In this document: in pieces, positions 9,893-21,933 of the stretch
Numbering within the stretch: the first letter of the stretch is position 1
Layout: every line of letters starts with the position of its first letter
DNA from: Henricia sp. BOLD:AAB3569
Lineage: Eukaryota; Echinodermata; Asteroidea; Spinulosida; Echinasteridae
NCBI GenBank assembly: GCA_037783545.1
Contig: JBBELK010000308.1
Span: 3,286,001-3,350,000, forward strand
DNA: 64,000 nt
Reading direction: 5' to 3'
Notes under the pieces: generated by a model
Database searches by the model: none
What the model was told of the DNA's origin: nothing
What the model saw: only the letters and a program-made list of their open reading frames with translations
Position numbers and translations under genes: made by a program

Positions 9893-10936
9893 AGTCACAA
9901 TTAAAGCGGGCCTCCCACTGTGCGATTTTTGCCACGAATTGGTACGATTGGGTACGATTGTGTGTAGGGTCTATAGGCAGTCTCCGATAATCGTACCATT
10001 TCGTAGGAAATTCGTGGCAAAAATCGCACAGTGGGAGGCCCGCTTAAAGCGGAGGCCGGGCGGCGTGTGGGATTTATAGGCATCGGCCGGCGTGTAGAGG
10101 TCGGCGAAAGATCGCGCGATAGGGCGGTCACAGTCACAATTAAAAGTGCCCCGCACGCTGCCATGACGGGGCCCGGGGTGTCGCCGGCCGGCGATCGGCC
10201 GACTTTCCTGGAAATGGGGTCGAATTATTGGCCAGTTTATCGGCCGGTGTCCGGCAGGCACTCGTCCGATGTCCTGCCTATGTCCCTGCTATACCCCTGC
10301 GGTATCCGGCAGGGTGCCGGCCAATTCTTACAAGGCCGTACGGCGGCCGGACGGGCATCTGTAGTGTGCCTGTCGAGTGCCCAGCGATCAACGGCCGCGA
10401 TCTGGCGGCCGTTTGTCAATTTGGGGGTGAGGTATATATAGCGGCGCTCCTCTGACCTTCTTTATTCACTTCGACCTTTCTCTAGGAGCACTCTACGAGA
10501 CGAAGGAACAAGAAGACAAAGAAGAAAATGCCACATCCACAGCGCTTTTGGGCACCTGCGAGCCCCAGTGGCTGGTCGGCCAGACGTCGGCCGGGCGCCG
10601 CCAAGTCGGCCGGACGCCGGAAGGGGCCCGGCCGGCGTCTGAGCGGCGTCTGGCCGATATATGGATTGTCTGGGTTGTCCAAATATTGGCCCGGCGCCCG
10701 CCCGATGTGTGTGATGCCCTGCCGGACATCGGTCAGGCATCGACCGATTTAGTGGCGATCAGTGTGCGATGCGAAACGCCGCACCAGGTTTACAATCCGA
10801 TTTAAAAGTAAATCGATGCCCGCCCGATGCCCAAAAATGACCCGGCAGCCGCAAGGAGTCCCGTGAGGCGCCGGCCGAAAATGCCTAAAAATCCGTCGCA
10901 AACTACTCGCAAACCCACCGCAAGCTAATTGTGACT
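9893..10936. mobile_element. GC-rich third Harbinger-like element
   Basis: The ends AGTCACAATTA and TAATTGTGACT are inverted. Further inside, GGGATTTATAGGCATCGGCC pairs with GGCCGAAAATGCCTAAAAATCC, so degenerate inverted repeats reach ~80 bases. The body is far more G+C-rich than the window and full of GGCCGG/CCGGC words. A TATATATA box (10433-10440) and an ATG 88 bases later (10528, MPHPQRFWAP...) match the promoter-to-start layout of the two neighbouring elements. No catalytic part remains. A 140-bp MITE sits inside its left end. Assignment to Harbinger rests on layout and neighbours, not on a domain. Confidence 0.55.
9905..10044. mobile_element. 140-bp MITE with exact TAA duplication
   Basis: Inverted arms of about 36 bases match perfectly, starting AGCGGGCCTCCCACTGTGCG. 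TAA on both sides (9902-9904 and 10045-10047) is an exact 3-bp target duplication. The ends match the 8918-9890 element almost fully, so it is probably mobilised by the same Harbinger transposase. It inserted into the left end of the GC-rich element. Confidence 0.85.
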
Positions 10937-11039
10937 GGGGTATCAGTCAGAACAATTTCATCATTTTCTTATGTCCGAACAGACTCCCCTTCAACTCAAA
11001 TGTTTTAATTGATTCTGATCCAGGACACACCTAATGTTA

Positions 11040-11240
11040 TATCCAACACGATATGGGGCCTAAGGACCCTCCCCCCACCCACCCCCCCACCCCCCCCCCC
11101 CCCCAACACACTCTTTCCTTTTGTTAACGCAACAACCACTCCCCCACCCCCTAAAAACTGAAAGGAATTCCTTTGGGATTCCTTGGATGTTTGAGACACA
11201 ATGGGGGAACAAGGGGGATACCCTCGGCCCCATATCGTGC
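11040..11240 (+). repeat. Dispersed repeat with expanded poly-C core
   Basis: Words CACGATATGGGGCC, CTTTCCTTTTGTTAACGCAA, CCCTAAAAACTGAAAGGAAT and TTTGAGACACAATGGGGGAA recur at 38020-38185 (inverted) and partly at 46990-47090. The ends (CACGATATGGGGCC / GGCCCCATATCGTG) are inverted repeats, so it is probably a MITE. A C-rich tract at about 11068-11105 has expanded inside it. Confidence 0.6.
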
Positions 11241-11399
11241 TGCATATGCCTAATTTTGGTTTCAGCTTCAGCCGCTGACTTATTAGTACCTAATAAAGGA
11301 TTTAAAGGGACAAAGAGCTAAAAAGTGCAAATTAAATGCTTACCAAAATATTTGTGCCTATTTAGTGACTAATTAACGAGTGAAAGTGACCCTTCTCCA

Positions 11400-12255
11400 A
11401 GTAGCTAAACGATATATAATATTTAGTCGTTTAAACGAGACAGCTGTTTCGGCCGAATCGGCGGCTCACTTTAACTAGGTGAAATGACGTGGGTTATGTC
11501 CGGTTAAGTCGTTTAAAAGCACAGGCTCGTCAGCAATGCGCGCGCGCCAAATTCGTGCCACGAAATACGCAGCTCCATGCCTTTGCTATAGAGCTGCGTA
11601 TTGCGTGGCACGAATTTGGTGCGCGCGCATTTCTGACGAGCCTGTGCCTTTAAACGAGATAACTCAGTCGTTTAAAGGCGCTGTAGATGATCTGTTTTTA
11701 AGCGATTCTGCGAATAAAACCATTATAAATCAAAAGAAAGACATCAACAAACTCATCCGAAGAAATTTCAGCTTTGTCAAATGTACCACGTTTAAAAAAA
11801 ACATGAAATCCATATGCATTTTCCTGGTCTTGGCGGGGTGTTTCAAATATTCGTTCTCAGTTGATCGGGTACGGTACTATGTGGCTTGCGTCATGCACTA
11901 TGTGGCGCACATACTGCGTGTTCGCGCGATCCATAAAAATGCATCGCGTTGGAACACGCACACGGAGTACACAGCGCCCATGCATTTTGGATCGCGTAGA
12001 TGCGAACCAAAAATAAGTAAATCGTTTGCAAACGATCTAAATAATTTCATCTTTACGGATTATTTTCTGGTAAAATAATATCATTTTGAGCGAAAACCTT
12101 TCAATAGATAGTTGCTATTAATTCAATCTTTACTTTCAGAACTTTTCCCCTGTAAACTCGTCGATTACTTTTTGGGGTCATTGCAAGTGATCCACTGGGC
12201 CTTTAAACGAGATAAAAAATATTTTCAAGTTGGTAGCAATACGCTTCCGTACTAA
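11400..12255 (-). repeat. Interspersed repeat, inverted relative of 5549-6700
   Basis: This matches the 5.5-6.7 kb repeat in reverse: GTCGTTTAAACGAGACAGCT with TTTCGGCCGAATC at the left end and CTTTAAACGAGAT... AAGTTGGTAGCAATACGCTTCCGTA at the right end. A 129-bp palindromic MITE is inserted at 11519-11647. The long ORF at 11536-12078 crosses the MITE and shows no domain. Confidence 0.5.
11519..11647. mobile_element. 129-bp near-perfect palindromic MITE
   Basis: GCACAGGCTCGTCAGCAATG pairs with the complement ending CTGACGAGCCTGTGC, and the arms meet around CTCCATGCCTTTGCTATAGAG. The internal word CAAATTCGTGCCACGAAATACGCA-type recurs at 5266-5325, 26385-26427 and 52945-53000, so this is a dispersed family. 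Confidence 0.75.
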
Positions 12256-12514
12256 TTTTTAGACACGGTTGCCATTGAGTCGGGCAGAAAAGCTTTCACT
12301 TTATATAGGGTGGGGCAGTCTTCTCTGTACATAGACAATTTCCTGAGAAAAAATAGTGATCACCGAAGCGAAAATGCAAGGCAATTGAAAATTCGAGTAT
12401 TGAACATTATTTTCCTAGATATTTGGCCACTGCAATAGAGGGTTTGGAGTATTTCTTATGAAAATGGTTCAATTATTTATCGCCGTTGTCAATGGTACAC
12501 TGGAAGGATTTTGG

Positions 12515-12711
12515 TAGTCTGGTTTCCAGGCCAAAAAATTCGATCACTAGACTGATTTTAATGTCTGGCAACTGCCAGTCCGCCATATTGAAACAGGAGG
12601 AATTCCTCCTTTTTCCGAAGGTTCCCGAAGTTACCCGAATGCACGTCCGGACGTTATCGTTAGTTGTTGGGTACGATTCGTCATTGTTTTGGGGATTTGC
12701 GTTGACGTCGC
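12515..12711 (-). mobile_element. Partial TAGACTGG-family foldback copy (inverted)
   Basis: Starts TAGTCTGGTTTCC, the inverse of the right end of the complete copy (22572-22585). Then CCGCCATATTGAAACAGGAG, GAAGTTACCCGAATGCACGT and CGTTATCG follow, colinear with the inverse of 22384-22520. The other end is lost or was replaced before the 2.7-kb element at 12727. Confidence 0.65.
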
Positions 12712-12726
12712 GTGCACGTCATCCTC

Positions 12727-15432
12727 TACACTCCTTTAGCAGTGCTTTGCGCGCGCAACTTTTAATAGTTTGCCCGCTCCAACCACTGCTAAACTTCGCC
12801 GCATATCCTGCGAAGCCAATCAGCACACCGCTTACAAAATCGTTAGGATTGTTGCACGGATAGCCAATCACAATCGGGTATCGCGCCGCGCCCCCTGACG
12901 TTCATGCATATGCATATATACCGCCGGTCCGCAGCGCGAGAAGTGAAATATACGCTTGCAAAAAAAGACGATGAAACACACCAAAAATCGGCAAATATTT
13001 CCCACTGCTAATACTCAAAACAGTCCATGTTTCCCTTCTACACAAAGAATATGTAATATTCTACCCATAAATAATGAAAATTCTACGTACATTTGTCTAG
13101 TCCAGTCGGGATCCAACGAAATCTAACGGCATTCCGAAAAAACAGAAATCCAAAATTACCGCCGTGGCGCCGTATGGTTTCCCGTAGTCTGATTGGCTAA
13201 CGATGACGTCATTGCTCGTTCCAGATTAGACTGCTTTACGGTCCACCTATTTTGCGTTGGTTAAGTTGTACGCAAAGAGCTTTATTGAATCGCCCCGAAT
13301 TCAAGTACACAAACCTTATTTTTTAAATATCTATATTTCTCTTCTTTGAACAGTATTATTAAGCCCCACTAAATCAAAACCAATAAGCCAGGCGTGTATT
13401 TAATCAAGTTTGGATAAGTTTTTACTTAAAATCACTAAGCAAGGATTTGCAAGTTCAAATTTAAATCTGAAGATTTTACTTTGTTGTACACAAGATTTAA
13501 GTAAAGGTCAGCTACTCTATTTCACAATCTTCTGTTTCCTTGCTCTATACATCTGCCCAAATAAATTTAAATAAACAGCCAAACTCACTTTGGAAAAAAT
13601 ATATATTATGGTCTTGTTTTTGTGACACAGAAACACATCATGACATAAAATGATAGACTGCTAACGGTTTTCTTTATTTATTCACTGTCACACAACTTTA
13701 CACAGTCACTACACATGACATAGTGGATTTCAAAAACGTAAATATTGCCAAAAATGTAACCCATAATACACTGTACATGCAAAACCATCTGCTGAATAAA
13801 TAGTCACATCAATTAAAAGGTTTTGCTGTTGCAGAGAGTACATCATGAAGAAATATTATTAATTAAACTCCTTAACAGCATTGTTAAATTCCAACTTTTT
13901 GAATAGATACTGAAAATAAAGAATACTCTCTGACGATATTTATTTTTAAAACAATTTTTTAAAATATTTAAATTGGAACACAGCAAGATGTTTGTTTGAG
14001 ATTTCTGGTCCAAACAGGGTAGTTTGTGTTGCGAAACAGACTTGTGAAACCAGCGACAGTTTGGGGAGATTGTTGTCTGTGTTTGTGCAAAATTTCAGTG
14101 TAAAAAACATGCCCTTTGTTTGTTTGTTTTAGCACACAAAAATTATTATCAGTTCCTCTTCGTGAGCTTCGTCGAGTGCGTAATTTTCATTCCAGGCGTA
14201 AATGTGTGCTGTTACATTGACAACGACGTTGCGTGCCCCCACGTGTGCTACGTACTCCTGCTGCATTTAGGCTTTCGTGACTAAGCTTATAGTTTAGCAG
14301 AAAACGAGACAGCGTGTTGAACTAAGACTGATCAGACTTGAAGTTGAGGAATTATTCGCTGGCTTGGCGCAATATATCTCTGTGGGGGCGCTTCATACTG
14401 CACCGCATTCTTCGGTATTTTTTTCGTATACATTGAACAAAGATTTTAAGGAAATTACCTCCTGGAATCAACACATAATGTAATTTTAAGATATTGAGCT
14501 CGTGCCAATGACGTCATTTTGGGAGTAAAACAATGCCGCGTCGTTGTGGAAGCAACGCGCACGCACATTGCTTCCACAATGACTCAGCATTATTTGACTC
14601 CCAAAATGGCATATTCGCACGTGTTCGAAAGGGGTCAATACTTCCCACTTGCACTTTTGTCGCAAATGTTGCTTTTCTGTAGAAAAATCACGTTTTCTTC
14701 CTCAAAAATTGCCTTCACTGAGTTAGTGCACAAGATAACCATTCACGCGCGTGCGCAGCGCCCTCTGTTGTCGCGCTTACGCACAGACCGCTCGCCACGT
14801 CATTTTGTGCATTACTTTATGCAGTAATTTTATCATTTATTTATCTCAGAAATGCAACATTTGCGACGGAAGTGTCAGTGGGAAGTATATCTTAGAATTG
14901 AATAAGCTATCGATTCCAACATATAAATTTACCCAAATCCGTGTTCAATGTATATGAAAAAAATACCCATTGTTCATCTCCAGCTCTCCCCTAAACAGCC
15001 TAATAAATCAGTTTTAACACACATGATTTCGCGGTAAAAGAAGAGCTTGAAAAATGTGATTTCCTCACCTTTCTATAGGGATGTACAGTGATCACGGTGA
15101 AGGATTAGTGATGTCCGTGAAACAAATACTTACTGTGTAAAACCACACTAACAACCAGGACGAAATAATGACAAAAAGGTCGACGCGACAGTGGGCAAAG
15201 CAACGTTAGTTTTGACTTACCTGGGCGCAGCCATCTTTACTGTGTCAGATGCAGGTCATGTGACAGAACCAACGTCAGGTGACAGAATCTAGCCAATCAT
15301 GGCAAGTGTCATCCAGGCTCGGTCTTGGGTGACGTCACACCCACGCGCTTCGCAGGATTTGCGGCGAAGTTTAGCAGTGGTTGGAGCGGGCAAACTAAAG
15401 TGGCGCGCGCAAAGCACTGCTAAAGGAGTGTA
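12727..15432. mobile_element. 2.7-kb Mutator-like TIR element (non-autonomous)
   Basis: The TIRs are ~90 bases, starting TACACTCCTTTAGCAGTGCT and continuing TTTGCCCGCTCCAACCACTG and CTTCGCCGCA, with a few mismatches and a 3-base indel. The 9-bp direct repeat GTCATCCTC flanks it exactly (12718-12726; 15433-15441). Long TIRs with 9-bp TSDs are typical of MULEs. A TATATA box lies at 12915-12920 near the left end, but I see no long ORF with a transposase domain in the 2.5-kb interior, so it is non-autonomous. A central-deleted MITE is nested at 14503-14611. Confidence 0.75.
14503..14611. mobile_element. Central-deleted MITE inside the tandem unit
   Basis: TGCCAATGACGTCATTTTGG at the left and TTGACTCCCAAAATGGCA at the right are imperfect inverted ends. 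The intact relative is at 58419-58612. The left arm carries an extra ATGACGTCAT palindrome (CRE-like). Identical copies recur at 17671-17779 and 20839-20947 in the other two units. Confidence 0.7.
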
Positions 15433-18400
15433 GTCATCCTCTTGCAACAGTGCCCCTTTAACGTACTCCCTAACTCCTGCATACAATGGCCCTGTTGAAA
15501 CAGGCCCCATTTCGCGGTGGAACAAGCGACGGAAATCTTGTCGCCTCTGCTGGACCAATCAGGACGCTTGACAGTGCATTGCAGCATGATTGCAGGCTAG
15601 ACTGGTTCCCGCTCCACATATTCCACATACAACGACTAAATATGAGGACCGGCTACTGTGGTGTTTAAAATAGCACTTTAAGCATTACGTCATGCATTTA
15701 TTTTTAGGAGCACATAACCGTTAATTTTCAAAGCGCGCTGCGCGCTATATGGCATGAGTGTACAACAATTTGAAAGGGGTTATTCCATATTTGACAAATA
15801 CAAATTTAATATATTAACCTAAAATATTAAATATGCCCATTTTAATAATAATATACATGTAGGCTAGCATCAAAAAGAAAATTCAAACCATGTCTGCATC
15901 ACCCAATGAGCTCCATATTGTACATGTAGTTTTAATCTTGCCCGCTCCAACCACTGCTAAACTTCGCCGCATATCCTGCGAAGCCAATCAGCACACCGCT
16001 TACAAAATCGTTAGGATTGTTGCACGGATAGCCAATCACAATCGGGTATCGCGCCGCGCCCCCTGACGTTCATGCATATGCATATATACCGCCGGTCCGC
16101 AGCGCGAGAAGTGAAATATACGCTTGCAAAAAAAGACGATGAAACACACCAAAAATCGGCAAATATTTCCCACTGCTAATACTCAAAACAGTCCATGTTT
16201 CCCTTCTACACAAAGAATATGTAATATTCTACCCATAAATAATGAAAATTCTACGTACATTTGTCTAGTCCAGTCGGGATCCAACGAAATCTAACGGCAT
16301 TCCGAAAAAACAGAAATCCAAAATTACCGCCGTGGCGCCGTATGGTTTCCCGTAGTCTGATTGGCTAACGATGACGTCATTGCTCGTTCCAGATTAGACT
16401 GCTTTACGGTCCACCTATTTTGCGTTGGTTAAGTTGTACGCAAAGAGCTTTATTGAATCGCCCCGAATTCAAGTACACAAACCTTATTTTTTAAATATCT
16501 ATATTTCTCTTCTTTGAACAGTATTATTAAGCCCCACTAAATCAAAACCAATAAGCCAGGCGTGTATTTAATCAAGTTTGGATAAGTTTTTACTTAAAAT
16601 CACTAAGCAAGGATTTGCAAGTTCAAATTTAAATCTGAAGATTTTACTTTGTTGTACACAAGATTTAAGTAAAGGTCAGCTACTCTATTTCACAATCTTC
16701 TGTTTCCTTGCTCTATACATCTGCCCAAATAAATTTAAATAAACAGCCAAACTCACTTTGGAAAAAATATATATTATGGTCTTGTTTTTGTGACACAGAA
16801 ACACATCATGACATAAAATGATAGACTGCTAACGGTTTTCTTTATTTATTCACTGTCACACAACTTTACACAGTCACTACACATGACATAGTGGATTTCA
16901 AAAACGTAAATATTGCCAAAAATGTAACCCATAATACACTGTACATGCAAAACCATCTGCTGAATAAATAGTCACATCAATTAAAAGGTTTTGCTGTTGC
17001 AGAGAGTACATCATGAAGAAATATTATTAATTAAACTCCTTAACAGCATTGTTAAATTCCAACTTTTTGAATAGATACTGAAAATAAAGAATACTCTCTG
17101 ACGATATTTATTTTTAAAACAATTTTTTAAAATATTTAAATTGGAACACAGCAAGATGTTTGTTTGAGATTTCTGGTCCAAACAGGGTAGTTTGTGTTGC
17201 GAAACAGACTTGTGAAACCAGCGACAGTTTGGGGAGATTGTTGTCTGTGTTTGTGCAAAATTTCAGTGTAAAAAACATGCCCTTTGTTTGTTTGTTTTAG
17301 CACACAAAAATTATTATCAGTTCCTCTTCGTGAGCTTCGTCGAGTGCGTAATTTTCATTCCAGGCGTAAATGTGTGCTGTTACATTGACAACGACGTTGC
17401 GTGCCCCCACGTGTGCTACGTACTCCTGCTGCATTTAGGCTTTCGTGACTAAGCTTATAGTTTAGCAGAAAACGAGACAGCGTGTTGAACTAAGACTGAT
17501 CAGACTTGAAGTTGAGGAATTATTCGCTGGCTTGGCGCAATATATCTCTGTGGGGGCGCTTCATACTGCACCGCATTCTTCGGTATTTTTTTCGTATACA
17601 TTGAACAAAGATTTTAAGGAAATTACCTCCTGGAATCAACACATAATGTAATTTTAAGATATTGAGCTCGTGCCAATGACGTCATTTTGGGAGTAAAACA
17701 ATGCCGCGTCGTTGTGGAAGCAACGCGCACGCACATTGCTTCCACAATGACTCAGCATTATTTGACTCCCAAAATGGCATATTCGCACGTGTTCGAAAGG
17801 GGTCAATACTTCCCACTTGCACTTTTGTCGCAAATGTTGCTTTTCTGTAGAAAAATCACGTTTTCTTCCTCAAAAATTGCCTTCACTGAGTTAGTGCACA
17901 AGATAACCATTCACGCGCGTGCGCAGCGCCCTCTGTTGTCGCGCTTACGCACAGACCGCTCGCCACGTCATTTTGTGCATTACTTTATGCAGTAATTTTA
18001 TCATTTATTTATCTCAGAAATGCAACATTTGCGACGGAAGTGTCAGTGGGAAGTATATCTTAGAATTGAATAAGCTATCGATTCCAACATATAAATTTAC
18101 CCAAATCCGTGTTCAATGTATATGAAAAAAATACCCATTGTTCATCTCCAGCTCTCCCCTAAACAGCCTAATAAATCAGTTTTAACACACATGATTTCGC
18201 GGTAAAAGAAGAGCTTGAAAAATGTGATTTCCTCACCTTTCTATAGGGATGTACAGTGATCACGGTGAAGGATTAGTGATGTCCGTGAAACAAATACTTA
18301 CTGTGTAAAACCACACTAACAACCAGGACGAAATAATGACAAAAAGGTCGACGCGACAGTGGGCAAAGCAACGTTAGTTTTGACTTACCTGGGCGCAGCC

Positions 18401-21400
18401 ATCTTTACTGTGTCAGATGCAGGTCATGTGACAGAACCAACGTCAGGTGACAGAATCTAGCCAATCATGGCAAGTGTCATCCAGGCTCGGTCTTGGGTGA
18501 CGTCACACCCACGCGCTTCGCAGGATTTGCGGCGAAGTTTAGCAGTGGTTGGAGCGGGCAAACTAAAGTGGCGCGCGCAAAGCACTGCTAAAGGAGTGTA
18601 GTCATCCTCTTGCAACAGTGCCCCTTTAACGTACTCCCTAACTCCTGCATACAATGGCCCTGTTGAAACAGGCCCCATTTCGCGGTGGAACAAGCGACGG
18701 AAATCTTGTCGCCTCTGCTGGACCAATCAGGACGCTTGACAGTGCATTGCAGCATGATTGCAGGCTAGACTGGTTCCCGCTCCACATATTCCACATACAA
18801 CGACTAAATATGAGGACCGGCTACTGTGGTGTTTAAAATAGCACTTTAAGCATTACGTCATGCATTTATTTTTAGGAGCACATAACCGTTAATTTTCAAA
18901 GCGCGCTGCGCGCTATATGGCATGAGTGTACAACAATTTGAAAGGGGTTATTCCATATTTGACAAATACAAATTTAATATATTAACCTAAAATATTAAAT
19001 ATGCCCATTTTAATAATAATATACATGTAGGCTAGCATCAAAAAGAAAATTCAAACCATGTCTGCATCACCCAATGAGCTCCATATTGTACATGTAGTTT
19101 TAATCTTGCCCGCTCCAACCACTGCTAAACTTCGCCGCATATCCTGCGAAGCCAATCAGCACACCGCTTACAAAATCGTTAGGATTGTTGCACGGATAGC
19201 CAATCACAATCGGGTATCGCGCCGCGCCCCCTGACGTTCATGCATATGCATATATACCGCCGGTCCGCAGCGCGAGAAGTGAAATATACGCTTGCAAAAA
19301 AAGACGATGAAACACACCAAAAATCGGCAAATATTTCCCACTGCTAATACTCAAAACAGTCCATGTTTCCCTTCTACACAAAGAATATGTAATATTCTAC
19401 CCATAAATAATGAAAATTCTACGTACATTTGTCTAGTCCAGTCGGGATCCAACGAAATCTAACGGCATTCCGAAAAAACAGAAATCCAAAATTACCGCCG
19501 TGGCGCCGTATGGTTTCCCGTAGTCTGATTGGCTAACGATGACGTCATTGCTCGTTCCAGATTAGACTGCTTTACGGTCCACCTATTTTGCGTTGGTTAA
19601 GTTGTACGCAAAGAGCTTTATTGAATCGCCCCGAATTCAAGTACACAAACCTTATTTTTTAAATATCTATATTTCTCTTCTTTGAACAGTATTATTAAGC
19701 CCCACTAAATCAAAACCAATAAGCCAGGCGTGTATTTAATCAAGTTTGGATAAGTTTTTACTTAAAATCACTAAGCAAGGATTTGCAAGTTCAAATTTAA
19801 ATCTGAAGATTTTACTTTGTTGTACACAAGATTTAAGTAAAGGTCAGCTACTCTATTTCACAATCTTCTGTTTCCTTGCTCTATACATCTGCCCAAATAA
19901 ATTTAAATAAACAGCCAAACTCACTTTGGAAAAAATATATATTATGGTCTTGTTTTTGTGACACAGAAACACATCATGACATAAAATGATAGACTGCTAA
20001 CGGTTTTCTTTATTTATTCACTGTCACACAACTTTACACAGTCACTACACATGACATAGTGGATTTCAAAAACGTAAATATTGCCAAAAATGTAACCCAT
20101 AATACACTGTACATGCAAAACCATCTGCTGAATAAATAGTCACATCAATTAAAAGGTTTTGCTGTTGCAGAGAGTACATCATGAAGAAATATTATTAATT
20201 AAACTCCTTAACAGCATTGTTAAATTCCAACTTTTTGAATAGATACTGAAAATAAAGAATACTCTCTGACGATATTTATTTTTAAAACAATTTTTTAAAA
20301 TATTTAAATTGGAACACAGCAAGATGTTTGTTTGAGATTTCTGGTCCAAACAGGGTAGTTTGTGTTGCGAAACAGACTTGTGAAACCAGCGACAGTTTGG
20401 GGAGATTGTTGTCTGTGTTTGTGCAAAATTTCAGTGTAAAAAACATGCCCTTTGTTTGTTTGTTTTAGCACACAAAAATTATTATCAGTTCCTCTTCGTG
20501 AGCTTCGTCGAGTGCGTAATTTTCATTCCAGGCGTAAATGTGTGCTGTTACATTGACAACGACGTTGCGTGCCCCCACGTGTGCTACGTACTCCTGCTGC
20601 ATTTAGGCTTTCGTGACTAAGCTTATAGTTTAGCAGAAAACGAGACAGCGTGTTGAACTAAGACTGATCAGACTTGAAGTTGAGGAATTATTCGCTGGCT
20701 TGGCGCAATATATCTCTGTGGGGGCGCTTCATACTGCACCGCATTCTTCGGTATTTTTTTCGTATACATTGAACAAAGATTTTAAGGAAATTACCTCCTG
20801 GAATCAACACATAATGTAATTTTAAGATATTGAGCTCGTGCCAATGACGTCATTTTGGGAGTAAAACAATGCCGCGTCGTTGTGGAAGCAACGCGCACGC
20901 ACATTGCTTCCACAATGACTCAGCATTATTTGACTCCCAAAATGGCATATTCGCACGTGTTCGAAAGGGGTCAATACTTCCCACTTGCACTTTTGTCGCA
21001 AATGTTGCTTTTCTGTAGAAAAATCACGTTTTCTTCCTCAAAAATTGCCTTCACTGAGTTAGTGCACAAGATAACCATTCACGCGCGTGCGCAGCGCCCT
21101 CTGTTGTCGCGCTTACGCACAGACCGCTCGCCACGTCATTTTGTGCATTACTTTATGCAGTAATTTTATCATTTATTTATCTCAGAAATGCAACATTTGC
21201 GACGGAAGTGTCAGTGGGAAGTATATCTTAGAATTGAATAAGCTATCGATTCCAACATATAAATTTACCCAAATCCGTGTTCAATGTATATGAAAAAAAT
21301 ACCCATTGTTCATCTCCAGCTCTCCCCTAAACAGCCTAATAAATCAGTTTTAACACACATGATTTCGCGGTAAAAGAAGAGCTTGAAAAATGTGATTTCC

Positions 21401-21764
21401 TCACCTTTCTATAGGGATGTACAGTGATCACGGTGAAGGATTAGTGATGTCCGTGAAACAAATACTTACTGTGTAAAACCACACTAACAACCAGGACGAA
21501 ATAATGACAAAAAGGTCGACGCGACAGTGGGCAAAGCAACGTTAGTTTTGACTTACCTGGGCGCAGCCATCTTTACTGTGTCAGATGCAGGTCATGTGAC
21601 AGAACCAACGTCAGGTGACAGAATCTAGCCAATCATGGCAAGTGTCATCCAGGCTCGGTCTTGGGTGACGTCACACCCACGCGCTTCGCAGGATTTGCGG
21701 CGAAGTTTAGCAGTGGTTGGAGCGGGCAAACTAAAGTGGCGCGCGCAAAGCACTGCTAAAGGAG

Positions 21765-21933
21765 TGTAGTCATCCTCTTGCAACAGTGCCCCTTTAACGT
21801 ACTCCCTAACTCCTGCATACAATGGCCCTGTTGAAACAGGCCCCATTTCGCGGTGGAACAAGCGACGGAAATCTTGTCGCCTCTGCTGGACCAATCAGGA
21901 CGCTTGACAGTGCATTGCAGCATGATTGCAGGC
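21765..21933 (+). repeat. Host dispersed repeat, left part (continues at 22596-22890)
   Basis: Bases TCATCCTCTTGCAACAG... CTGCATACAATGGCCCTGTT... GGACCAATCAGGACGCTT match 26426-26596. The match resumes at 22596 after the inserted foldback. The continuation has GGCGATTGGCTGACTATTTAAAG, a CCAAT-plus-TATA-like arrangement also seen at 26692-26708. The family's nature is unknown. Related segments end the first two tandem units. Confidence 0.7.

Noticed and set aside
10528-10752. GC-rich ORFs around 10.2-10.8 kb as a host gene
   Set aside because: Several frames on both strands are open because of GGCCGG-rich composition. Only the TATA-to-ATG layout suggests a transposase start, and no domain follows.
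14519-14827. ORF repeated at 17687 and 20855 (102 codons)
   Set aside because: The repetition comes from the tandem triplication. It crosses a MITE and shows no domain.
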